A DNA stretch of 56,108 bases, from positions 1 through 56,108 of the forward strand of contig NZ_JADQDD010000005.1 in assembly GCF_019263595.1 (NCBI RefSeq), given 5' to 3'. The stretch comes from Pseudonocardia sp. KRD291 (GTDB taxonomy: Bacteria > Actinomycetota > Actinomycetes > Mycobacteriales > Pseudonocardiaceae). The position numbers and the translations under genes were made by a program. Below the pieces are notes generated by a model. That model was not told the origin of the DNA. It did no database searches and saw only the letters and a list, made by a program, of their open reading frames with translations. Below, piece after piece: positions 33,368 to 40,030 of the stretch (its first letter is position 1; every line of letters starts with the position of its first letter).

Positions 33368-34020
33368 TTTTTCGACCGGTCTCCGGTCTCGACGCCGAGT
33401 CGCTCACGGGCCATCCGCCGCCACATCGGCAGGTGTGGGTCGGATACCGGATCTCTGTGGCTCAACGTGTAGGTGATCGCTACGCCCCGCATGCTGGTGA
33501 ACAGCAGCTCGCGCGTCTCGGGGAACGCCGGGTGGCTGCTGTGCACGGGGCCGAACATCGTCGCGACGACGTGCTCGATGGCGGTGCCCAGGCGCTGTTC
33601 TTCGGGCTGCAGGCTGCGGCGAATCTCGTCGTTCGTGCGAGCCACCGTCCAGAGTTCCATCGCCGCCCAGAAGTAGGGCTGCCGGAAGGTCTCCCAGAGA
33701 AGCTCTGTCGCGCGGTCGACCCGTTCGACACCGTGCGTGCGCCCGTAGCTCGACTGGGTGACCCACTGCTCCATCTCGGCGATCCGCTCGCCTGCGAGAT
33801 GCTGTGAGGCGGCCACGAGCACTGCCTCCCGGGACGGGAAGTGATGGAGGAGCCGACCACGTGAGACGCCGGCTCGTTCCTGGATGGTCACGGTGGTGGT
33901 CCCCGCGTAGCCGGACTCGACCAGAAGCTCCACGGCGGCATTCAGGATCAGTGCGCGGCTGCTCGCACTCCGTTCGCCCTGCGTCCGTCGAGCGAGGGGT
34001 CCGTTCGGAGCAGCGGCCAT
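33355..34020 (-). CDS. TetR/AcrR-family repressor
   Basis: A 221-residue regulator. The N-terminal helix-turn-helix region (about 20-65) reads SRALILNAAVELLVESGYAGTTT, then RAGVSRGRLLHHFPSREAVL; the rest is a helical ligand-binding domain with several Trp/Phe (ETFRQPYFWAAMELW) suited to a hydrophobic acyl ligand. It sits between the acyl-CoA dehydrogenase and SDR genes, each preceded by a CAGTCA-N4-TGACTG site, so it most likely represses both and responds to a pathway acyl-CoA or sterol. ATG 34020 gives a short disordered head. Confidence 0.88.
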   Translation of the reverse strand: MAAAPNGPLARRTQGERSASSRALILNAAVELLVESGYAGTTTVTIQERAGVSRGRLLHHFPSREAVLVAASQHLAGERIAEMEQWVTQSSYGRTHGVERVDRATELLWETFRQPYFWAAMELWTVARTNDEIRRSLQPEEQRLGTAIEHVVATMFGPVHSSHPAFPETRELLFTSMRGVAITYTLSHRDPVSDPHLPMWRRMARERLGVETGDRSKNSQA

Positions 34021-34065
34021 GCGGACAACGATATCCGCGTCGTCGGTACGAAGTCGGGCCGCTGT

Positions 34066-35304
34066 TCAGCCGGTGACGTCGCGGCCGATCAGTGTGCGGG
34101 CGACGATCCACTGCTGAAGCTCGTTCGCGCCCTCGAAGATCTCCAAGATCTTGGCGTCTCGGAACATCTCCTCCAGCCGCACCGACTCTCCGCTCTCGGA
34201 GACTCGGCGGGCGAAGCCGAGTGCCCCGTGAATCTGGATCGCCTCACGGACCAGGTCGTTGGCCAACTTCGTGCCGTAGGCCTTGGCCATCGCGGCCTCC
34301 GGCTCTGCCGAGCGGTCGCCGCGATCGAGGAGGGTGGCTGCCTTCTGGTAGAGCGTGCGCGCGCACTCGATCTCGGTGGCGCGCTGCGCCATCGTGAACT
34401 GCCAGTGCTGCATCGCGCCGAGTGGTCCTCCGAACACCTGGCGTGTTCGCAGGCGTTCGACGGCCAGGTCGAGCGCGGCCTGGGCGACGCCGACACCGGC
34501 TGCGCCGATCCCGATCCGGCCGCGCACGAGCGCGGACAGTGCGACGCCGAGCCCCGCTCCCGGCTGCCCGAGCAGATTCGACCGGGGGACGTGTACGTTC
34601 TCGAAGACGATGTCGGCGGTGATCTGGCCACGGTGGCCCATCTTCAGATCCGGTGTCCCGATCCGCACGCCGGGCGACGACAGGTCGACCAGCAGCATGT
34701 GCGCGCGGTCGCTGTCGGCTCCGGCCCGGACCAGTACCGAGACCCAACCCGCGACGACGCTGTTGGTGATCCAGCGCTTGCGACCGTTGACGACGAAGCC
34801 GTCGGGGGCCTCCTCGGCGACGGTCTGCATCCGCTCGGCGGTGAGGTCGGAGCTGGTCTCCGGCTCGGTCGTGGCGAACGAGAACGCGACCCGGCCGGAG
34901 GTGAGCTCGGGGATCAACCGCGCACGCAGGTCCTCACTGGCGAACGCGAGCGTCTGCGGGACCAGGATGCACTGACCATCGAAGACTCCGGCCATCGACG
35001 AAGAGTGATAGGCGATCTCCTCGGTGACCGTGCACGTGCCGAGCATGGGGAACTCGAGCCCCCGGCCGAAGTCCGATCCGAACGGGACGGCGAACAGTCC
35101 CTCGTCGGCCAGACCGCGGAACGCGTCCCAGGGAAAGGAGTCAGCAGACTCCTCGCGCGAACCGATCTCGCGGGCGAACGGGACCAGGCGCTTCTCGACG
35201 GCTGCGCGAGCCTCGCTGCGCAGTGCGACGGTTTCCTCCGGCAGCCAGACGTCGTGGGTCATCCGGTCCTGGGTCCGGGGGACGGTCGAGTCGATGGTCG
35301 TCAA
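34066..35304 (-). CDS. Acyl-CoA dehydrogenase
   Basis: A 412-residue flavoenzyme with the three ACAD domains. FAD/substrate motifs SFATTEPETSSDL and RKRWITNSVVAGW are in the middle, and the C-terminal helical domain carries QIHGALGFAR and FRDAKILEIFEGANELQQ, in which Glu of the IFEGAN motif is the usual catalytic base. It introduces the alpha-beta double bond in an acyl-CoA. It heads the leftward unit ACAD-TetR-SDR (46 bp, then 42 bp spacings) behind operator copy 2. Confidence 0.92.
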   Translation of the reverse strand: MTTIDSTVPRTQDRMTHDVWLPEETVALRSEARAAVEKRLVPFAREIGSREESADSFPWDAFRGLADEGLFAVPFGSDFGRGLEFPMLGTCTVTEEIAYHSSSMAGVFDGQCILVPQTLAFASEDLRARLIPELTSGRVAFSFATTEPETSSDLTAERMQTVAEEAPDGFVVNGRKRWITNSVVAGWVSVLVRAGADSDRAHMLLVDLSSPGVRIGTPDLKMGHRGQITADIVFENVHVPRSNLLGQPGAGLGVALSALVRGRIGIGAAGVGVAQAALDLAVERLRTRQVFGGPLGAMQHWQFTMAQRATEIECARTLYQKAATLLDRGDRSAEPEAAMAKAYGTKLANDLVREAIQIHGALGFARRVSESGESVRLEEMFRDAKILEIFEGANELQQWIVARTLIGRDVTG

Positions 35305-35340
35305 CGGGCACGCTCCTCGTCGGTGAGATCTGCACAGTAC

Positions 35341-35356
35341 CAGTCACAACTGACTG
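35341..35356. promoter_or_regulatory. TetR operator copy 2: CAGTCA-N4-TGACTG
   Basis: A perfect inverted repeat CAGTCA-CAAC-TGACTG, 37 bp before the acyl-CoA dehydrogenase start and in promoter position. It matches copy 1 at all 12 half-site bases. Confidence 0.82.
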
Positions 35357-35736
35357 TTTGTGAAGCGGAAGGTGCCCGTTGACTGCGAGGCGAGTCGTGT
35401 CGCGACCGACCGAACCGCAGCGCCGCGGGCTTTGGCCCGGGTGTCTCGCGAGTCGTGACGGGCGTGAATCAGCTACTCGAAAGGCCCGCTCATGGCCGCG
35501 TGGCCGAGACCTCTGTGGAACGCCTCCGGCGTGGCCTGTCGGCCCGGTGGCTTCGCACGGCCGGTCTCACGGTCAAGGGCGCTGTGCGTCGCCTCCGGCG
35601 ACAGCCCTTCGGGCTGCCCGTGGACCGCGAGCCTCGCCGGCCGTGCGGGGACGCCTTGCGGCGGCGGGGTACAGCGTCCCGCCACCCACAAGGGGTACCC
35701 GGGCCGACACAGGCCCGACGTCATCGGGAGGCCAGC
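35357..35736. other. 380-bp region without a clear gene
   Basis: Open frames on both strands here are Arg/Pro-rich artefacts of GC content. Short inverted words such as CGCCTCCGGCG and AGCCCTTCGGGCT give hairpin potential near 35595-35625. Nothing else can be supported; the stretch is next to the island end. Confidence 0.4.
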
Positions 35737-36060
35737 ATGAGCACCAGCCAGAAGACCAGCACCGACAGGGGCCAGGACATCGAGCGCAACGACGGGTTGT
35801 CGTCGGTGATGAGCGTGGGGGTCCGGGTGGCGGGGCGAGTGCCGACCCGGGTGGATCTGCGGTTCGCTGGGACTGCGGAGCAGCAGATCGGGTTGAGCCT
35901 GGGGACGGTGCTCGCTCTTGCGCCGACGTTCGTGGCCTCCTTCGTGGCCTCCACTGCAGGCGCACGGTGGTCTCTCCTGTGCACGGTGGTCCGCGTGACG
36001 TGCACGGATGGACTCCGCGGGCACGGTACTTCCGGTGACGGAAATACTCGTGATGCGTAG
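35737..36060 (+). CDS. Hypothetical protein ending in the tRNA fragment
   Basis: ATG 35737 has GGGAGG 7 bp upstream and opens a 107-residue frame with no recognised family. The first 30 residues are hydrophilic (SQKTSTDRGQDIERN); residues 45-85 are more hydrophobic (QQIGLSLGTVLALAPTFVAS). The stop TAG falls within the tRNA-Thr fragment at 36058-36060, so the reading frame runs across the repeat boundary at 36046. This suggests a truncated gene, cut when the repeat junction formed. It may also be no gene at all. Confidence 0.3.
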   Translation: MSTSQKTSTDRGQDIERNDGLSSVMSVGVRVAGRVPTRVDLRFAGTAEQQIGLSLGTVLALAPTFVASFVASTAGARWSLLCTVVRVTCTDGLRGHGTSGDGNTRDA

Positions 36061-36240
36061 GTCGGGAGTTCGACTCTCCCAGGCGGCTCTCCAGGTCAGA
36101 GGCCCATTGAGGGTCCCTGGCCGCCCCTCAGGAGCCGGTTCGTGGCCTCCCGGTCGTCTTGGCGTCAGGTGATGGCCTCCGCGAAGCGCTCCCGCCCACG
36201 TCGGCGGGGATCGATCTCCTGGCTCCGGAGCAAACTCCGC
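36046..36240 (+). repeat. Right copy of tRNA-derived repeat (attR-like), tRNA-Thr 3' fragment
   Basis: Positions 36046-36088 are the 3' 43 bases of tRNA-Thr(CGT), from the anticodon loop to the discriminator, with one change at 36052. The following 100 bp copy the downstream flank of the intact tRNA; a weaker match runs to about 36240. The 5' half of the tRNA is absent, so it is non-functional. It marks the right boundary of the 31.7-kb island. Confidence 0.85.
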
Positions 36241-36336
36241 TGCTGCGGGATCGCCTTCCGCGTACTCGCACGGACACCCGCCTGACCGGGTCCCGGCGGG
36301 TCGACCAGGCGGCTGGAAACCCGCCCACCGGGCGCC

Positions 36337-36528
36337 TCACCCGCGACTGGTGAAACGCCGCAAGCGCAGGCTGTTGCCGACCACGAACACCGAGCTGAAT
36401 GCCATCGCCGCCCCGGCGATCATGGGGTTCAGCAGCCCCAGCGCTGCCAGGGGTAGGGCGGCGACGTTGTAGGCGAAGGCCCAGAACAGGTTGACCTTGA
36501 TCGTCGCCGGTGTGCGCCGGGACAGCCG
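36337..36528 (-). pseudogene. C-terminal remnant of a copper/heavy-metal P1B-type ATPase
   Basis: About 63 codons encode the last two membrane helices of a CopA-like ATPase: the segment [13 protein letters not shown], then [17 protein letters not shown] and [12 protein letters not shown] before the stop. Homology begins abruptly near 36528; sequence upstream on that strand is unrelated and there is no start codon. The remaining roughly 650 residues are missing. It lies 100 bp outside the right repeat, so an insertion or deletion at the island edge probably removed the rest. Confidence 0.8.
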
Positions 36529-36593
36529 GCACCAAGGAGCTGCTGGACGGGGTCGGTGCAGGGCTGACCGGCGAGCTTTGGTCGGGTTTGCCG

Positions 36594-37508
36594 TCAGGGC
36601 GCGGTCAGCGTCCGCTCCAGGTCGTCCAGGACGAGGTTGGCGCCGGTCGGGCCGATGGCCAGCATCCAACTGTCGTCGGGCACCTCGAAGGCCCGGCCGG
36701 CCCGGACGGCGGATAGCGAGCGCCACAGTGGTGACGCGGAGAGCTTCGGCACGTTTCCGTAGGTCGTGGCGTAGACGACGTCGGCGTCGGCCTGCCCGAT
36801 CTGCTCCGGCCCGATCTCGACGAAGGCCTTGGGCGCGCTGCGCACGATCTCCGGGCGGGCGAACCCGGTGTCGGTCAGCACCGAGCCGACGAATGAGCGG
36901 GGGCCGTACAGCCGCAGGTCCTCCGGGGTCTGCCGGATCACGCTGACCGTTGTCTGCGCGGCGTTCACCCGGCGGCCGAGCTCAGATGTACGGGTCTGAT
37001 ACGCGGTGAGCAGGCGCTGCGCCTGCGGCGCCCGACCCAGCGCGTCCGCATAGAGGCGCAGGTTGTCCTTCCACGCGTCGCCGGTGCGCTCGGAGAGCAC
37101 GGTCGGCGCGATCGCCTGCAGCTGCGGGTAGATCCGCTCGTGGCGCAGCTTGCTGGATAAGATCAAGTCCGGCTGCAGGGTGGCGATCGCCTCCAGGTCC
37201 GGGTCCTGGATCGTGCCGACGGTCTTGATCGCCCCCGGCACCACCTTGCCCTGCAGGAACGAGGGCAGCTCCTCGGACACCGACGCGCGGGTCGACCCGA
37301 CCGGGGTGACACCGAGCGAGACGGCGGCGTCGAGCTCCTGGGTGTCCAGCACCACAACGCGACTCGGCTGAGCGGACACCGTGCTGACGCCCATGGCGTG
37401 TGCGACCGGGCGTCCGTCCGCGGGGGCGCTGGAATCGGAGGCACCGCAGCCGGTGATGAGCAGGGCGACGGCGCCGAGGGCCGCGACCGTTCGGGCGACA
37501 ACAGACAC
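36594..37508 (-). CDS. Iron-siderophore ABC transporter substrate-binding lipoprotein
   Basis: A 304-residue periplasmic-type binding protein. A signal peptide ends in the lipobox LLITGC. It has the FecB/TroA fold with [21 protein letters not shown], the [20 protein letters not shown] segment and a C-terminal AKAF...[11 protein letters not shown] lobe. GTG 37508 is chosen because it gives a normal signal peptide; an upstream ATG would add 12 polar residues. An IdeR/DtxR-like box lies 31 bp upstream, fitting iron repression. No permease or ATPase gene is adjacent, so it must work with a transporter elsewhere. Confidence 0.87.
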   Translation of the reverse strand: MSVVARTVAALGAVALLITGCGASDSSAPADGRPVAHAMGVSTVSAQPSRVVVLDTQELDAAVSLGVTPVGSTRASVSEELPSFLQGKVVPGAIKTVGTIQDPDLEAIATLQPDLILSSKLRHERIYPQLQAIAPTVLSERTGDAWKDNLRLYADALGRAPQAQRLLTAYQTRTSELGRRVNAAQTTVSVIRQTPEDLRLYGPRSFVGSVLTDTGFARPEIVRSAPKAFVEIGPEQIGQADADVVYATTYGNVPKLSASPLWRSLSAVRAGRAFEVPDDSWMLAIGPTGANLVLDDLERTLTAP

Positions 37509-37538
37509 GGCGTGGAGTAGACCAAGAGCCGGTAAAGA

Positions 37539-37553
37539 AGGCAAGGCTGACCT
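37539..37553 (-). promoter_or_regulatory. IdeR/DtxR-like iron box
   Basis: Read on the minus strand, AGGTCAGCCTTGCCT matches the core AGGTTAGGCTAACCT of the known IdeR/DtxR box at 11 of 15 positions, including both AGGT and CCT ends. It lies 31-45 bp before the GTG of the siderophore-binding gene, as expected for iron-dependent repression. Confidence 0.6.
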
Positions 37554-37571
37554 TCTCCAGCGCCGCTGCGG

Positions 37572-38234
37572 TCAGGTCTCGACGGCGTGCAGCACGTCGG
37601 CGGGCTCGGTACGCGAGGTGTAGTCGGGATGTACGTCGATCCAGCGGATCGTGCCGTCGGGGTCGAGCAGGACGACCGTGGGCATCGGCAGTGCGGCCGT
37701 GCCGTCGGCGTTGACCTCGGTGAGGTCGAGGCCGAGCCCGCGCTGGGCGTCGCGTACCTCGGCGCTCGGCACCGTGACGACCCCGAGCGCGGTCGCGACC
37801 TGGTTGCCGGGGTCGGACAGGACGGTGTACGTGAGTTCGTCGGCCTGGGCCGTGGTCAGGGACCCGTCGGGTCGCTGCGGGCTGACCGCCAGCAGGGCGA
37901 TGCCGCGGCGGTCGAGCTCGCCGACGAGCTGCTCCTGGTAGGTGCGCAGGGTGAGGTTGCAGTACGGGCACCAGGCGCCGCGGTAGAACACCACGACCGC
38001 TGGCCGGCCCGCGGCGGCGGCGGACAGGCTCGTCGCCCGGCCGTCCGTGTCGAGCAGCTCCGCGTCCGGCATCGGCGAGCCGGGCCGTCGCACACCCGCC
38101 GGGACGCCCCCCGCTCGAAGGCCGGCCTGTTCGGTGGCGAACGCGGCGGCGGCGTCGGCCGGCAGGCGCGAGGCCGGACCCGACCGCGCCATCGTCTCGA
38201 TCCGGTCGGCGATCGTCTCGTGCGCGGTGGTCAT
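37572..38234 (-). CDS. AhpC/TSA-family peroxiredoxin-like protein
   Basis: A 220-residue thioredoxin-fold protein. An N-terminal helical segment is followed by the redox motif RGAWCPYCNLTLR (C-x2-C, with Trp before), then VSPQRPDG and a cis-Pro-like strand ALPMPTVVLLDPDG. The CxxC form is typical of AhpC/TSA 'redoxin' enzymes that reduce peroxides with a thiol partner. ATG 38234 has GGAG 7 bp upstream; a further ATG 38246 is possible. It diverges from a tetR gene across a perfect inverted repeat and is probably repressed by that protein. Confidence 0.85.
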   Translation of the reverse strand: MTTAHETIADRIETMARSGPASRLPADAAAAFATEQAGLRAGGVPAGVRRPGSPMPDAELLDTDGRATSLSAAAAGRPAVVVFYRGAWCPYCNLTLRTYQEQLVGELDRRGIALLAVSPQRPDGSLTTAQADELTYTVLSDPGNQVATALGVVTVPSAEVRDAQRGLGLDLTEVNADGTAALPMPTVVLLDPDGTIRWIDVHPDYTSRTEPADVLHAVET

Positions 38235-38291
38235 GGCTCGCTCCATGGGGTGTGCGTATTTTTCTGGATGGATCGAGCCATTTTCTACCGC

Positions 38292-38323
38292 ACCTGTTCT
38301 GGATCGGCAACTCCAGAACAGGT
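38292..38323. promoter_or_regulatory. Perfect 12-bp inverted repeat operator
   Basis: ACCTGTTCTGGA (38292-38303) and TCCAGAACAGGT (38312-38323) are exact inverted copies separated by eight bases. The site lies in the 100-bp region between the divergent peroxiredoxin and tetR genes and ends 11 bp before the tetR start, ideal for autoregulation and control of both. Confidence 0.85.
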
Positions 38324-38334
38324 AAGATCGTGCT

Positions 38335-38970
38335 GTGGACACCGGCACCGCAGGAGGGCTCCCCCGCCTGACCCGCAAGGGCCGGGCCACGCGGGAGCGG
38401 ATCGTCGCCGTCGCGGCCGGTCTGATGTTCGAACGCGGGGTCGCCGTGACGAGCATCGACGACGTCCGGTCGGCGGCCGAGGTGAGCAGTTCGCAGCTCT
38501 ACCACTACTTCGACGGCAAGCGGGAGCTCGTCCGCGCCGTGATCGCCCACCAGACCGAGGCGGTCCTCGCGGCACAGCAGCCGCAGCTCAGCCGCCTCGA
38601 CAGCATCGAGGGACTGCAGACCTGGCGCGATCTCGTGCTCGGCGTGCAGGCGGGGCGCAACGGCGCAGGCGGGTGTCCGATCGGGTCCCTGGCCGCCGAG
38701 CTCGCCGAGATCGACCCGGAGGCCCGGCTGGATCTCGCCGACGGCCTGGGCCGCTGGGCCGGCGCGATCCGGGACGGTCTGGCCGCCATGCGCGCCCGCG
38801 GCGACCTGGACGAGTCGGCCGACCCGGACCGGCTCGCGATGGTGACACTGGCCGCGTTGCAGGGCGGGCTGTTGCTGGCCCAGGTGCACCGGGACACCGC
38901 GCCTCTTCAGGCCGCCCTGGACGCGGCGATCGCGCACATCCGGTCCTTCGAGGTCGCGGTCGCCGGGTAG
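38335..38970 (+). CDS. TetR-family transcriptional regulator
   Basis: A 211-residue protein with a TetR helix-turn-helix (about 15-60): ATRERIVAVAAGLMFERGVA, then VSSSQLYHYFDGKRELV. The ligand domain contains a single Cys in GAGGCPIGSLAAELAE, a segment common to TetR subfamily members of the YcdC/C_13 type. GTG 38335 directly follows the inverted repeat. It most likely represses itself and the divergent peroxiredoxin; the Cys could sense oxidants or thiol-reactive compounds, which is inference. Confidence 0.88.
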   Translation: MDTGTAGGLPRLTRKGRATRERIVAVAAGLMFERGVAVTSIDDVRSAAEVSSSQLYHYFDGKRELVRAVIAHQTEAVLAAQQPQLSRLDSIEGLQTWRDLVLGVQAGRNGAGGCPIGSLAAELAEIDPEARLDLADGLGRWAGAIRDGLAAMRARGDLDESADPDRLAMVTLAALQGGLLLAQVHRDTAPLQAALDAAIAHIRSFEVAVAG

Positions 38971-39046
38971 CGGCCGGTCCGCCGCTACCCCGGAGTGGAG
39001 TCGACCGTGGTCGTCATGGGTGGTGCGTGGGTGCTGCGGCGTCGGC

Positions 39047-39235
39047 TCAGCCGGAGGCTCTCTTGAGGAACACGACGATGTCCGTGGGGGCCGCTCCGAC
39101 ACTCGGCTGGACGGTGCCCACGACCTCCCATCCCTGACCACCCAGATCGTTCAGTTCGCTTTCGATCTTGGAGTAGTCGAACCCCTTCCACCCCAGTGCG
39201 TAGTTCAACACCTTGTGCTCGAACGTGGCGGCCAC
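39047..39235 (-). CDS. Small DUF4177-like protein
   Basis: A 62-residue protein with the DUF4177 pattern: an initial strand FEHKVLNY, then ELNDLGGQGWEVVGTV, and a final strand DIVVFLKR. These short beta-alpha-beta proteins are widespread and of unknown function. ATG 39235 is the natural start. It is transcribed towards the tetR gene, 76 bp from its end. Confidence 0.78.
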   Translation of the reverse strand: MAATFEHKVLNYALGWKGFDYSKIESELNDLGGQGWEVVGTVQPSVGAAPTDIVVFLKRASG

Positions 39236-39382
39236 GCTGTGTCCTTCCCTCGACGTCGTGGCGGTACGACCGGAGCGTCTCCGGGAGTTCCGGTCCCACC
39301 GTGAGGTCAGTGGACACCGTGCCGTGGCGGCATGGTCAAGAGCAGCGGCCCCGGCTCATCCGCGGACCGCTCCGGGCGTCGA

Positions 39383-39869
39383 CTACCCCGGCAGCGCACC
39401 GCTGCGCTTCAGGGCCTCGTCGACGAGCTGGGCCAGTCGCTGGTGGCCCTGGTCGTTGAGGATCTCGCCGTCCGGCGCGATGCCGCCCTGGTCGCTGCCG
39501 TTGAACCAGCGTTCGGCCAGCGGGTCGACGAACGGGAGCCGGGCCCCGGTGGCGGCGTCGCGGATGGCGTCCCGGACGGCGAGCATCCGGGGCGGTGCGT
39601 CGCCGCCGAGCCACATCGGGCCGATCACCGCGATCCTCGCCTGCGGGAGCCGGGCCCGGAGCACCCGGCTGCGCGGGCGCCGCCGGCGCGGCGGGCGCCG
39701 CAGCGCCCGGCTGGGCGGGTGCGGCCGGCGGGGCGGGTGCCGGCGGGGCGTCCGCGGCGGTCGACGAGCCCCCGTTCAGGACCCCCGTCGTCAGGATCGC
39801 CGTGGTCAGAACCGCGAGGAGAAGTACGGCGAGCAGGGCGGTGACGACGACCGCCGGCAGTTTGCGCAC
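39383..39869 (-). pseudogene. SGNH/GDSL hydrolase with internal deletion and frameshift
   Basis: From GTG 39869 a signal-anchor (VVVTALLAVLLLAVLTTAIL) and an Ala/Pro-rich linker are readable in one frame to about 39665. From there a different frame encodes only the C-terminal half of an SGNH hydrolase: LRARLPQARIAVIGPMW, the block LPFVDPLAERWF, and the Asp-x-x-His region near LNDQGHQRLAQ. The GDS nucleophile block and the Gly and Asn blocks are gone. A deletion of several hundred bases joined the linker to the C-terminal part out of frame, so no active enzyme can be made. Confidence 0.75.
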
Positions 39870-40030
39870 GCCCGGACCTCTCCGTTGTGGACCTCGGACC
39901 CGGCAAGTGCAGCCGAGCCGATCGAGGCTGTCAACCACGCCTACGCCGAGGGATGGGCCCGGAGAGCGACATGGGTCACACTGGAGCCGGGAGCCACACC
40001 CCCGTCGACCTGGGAACGAGGGAGTTCACC

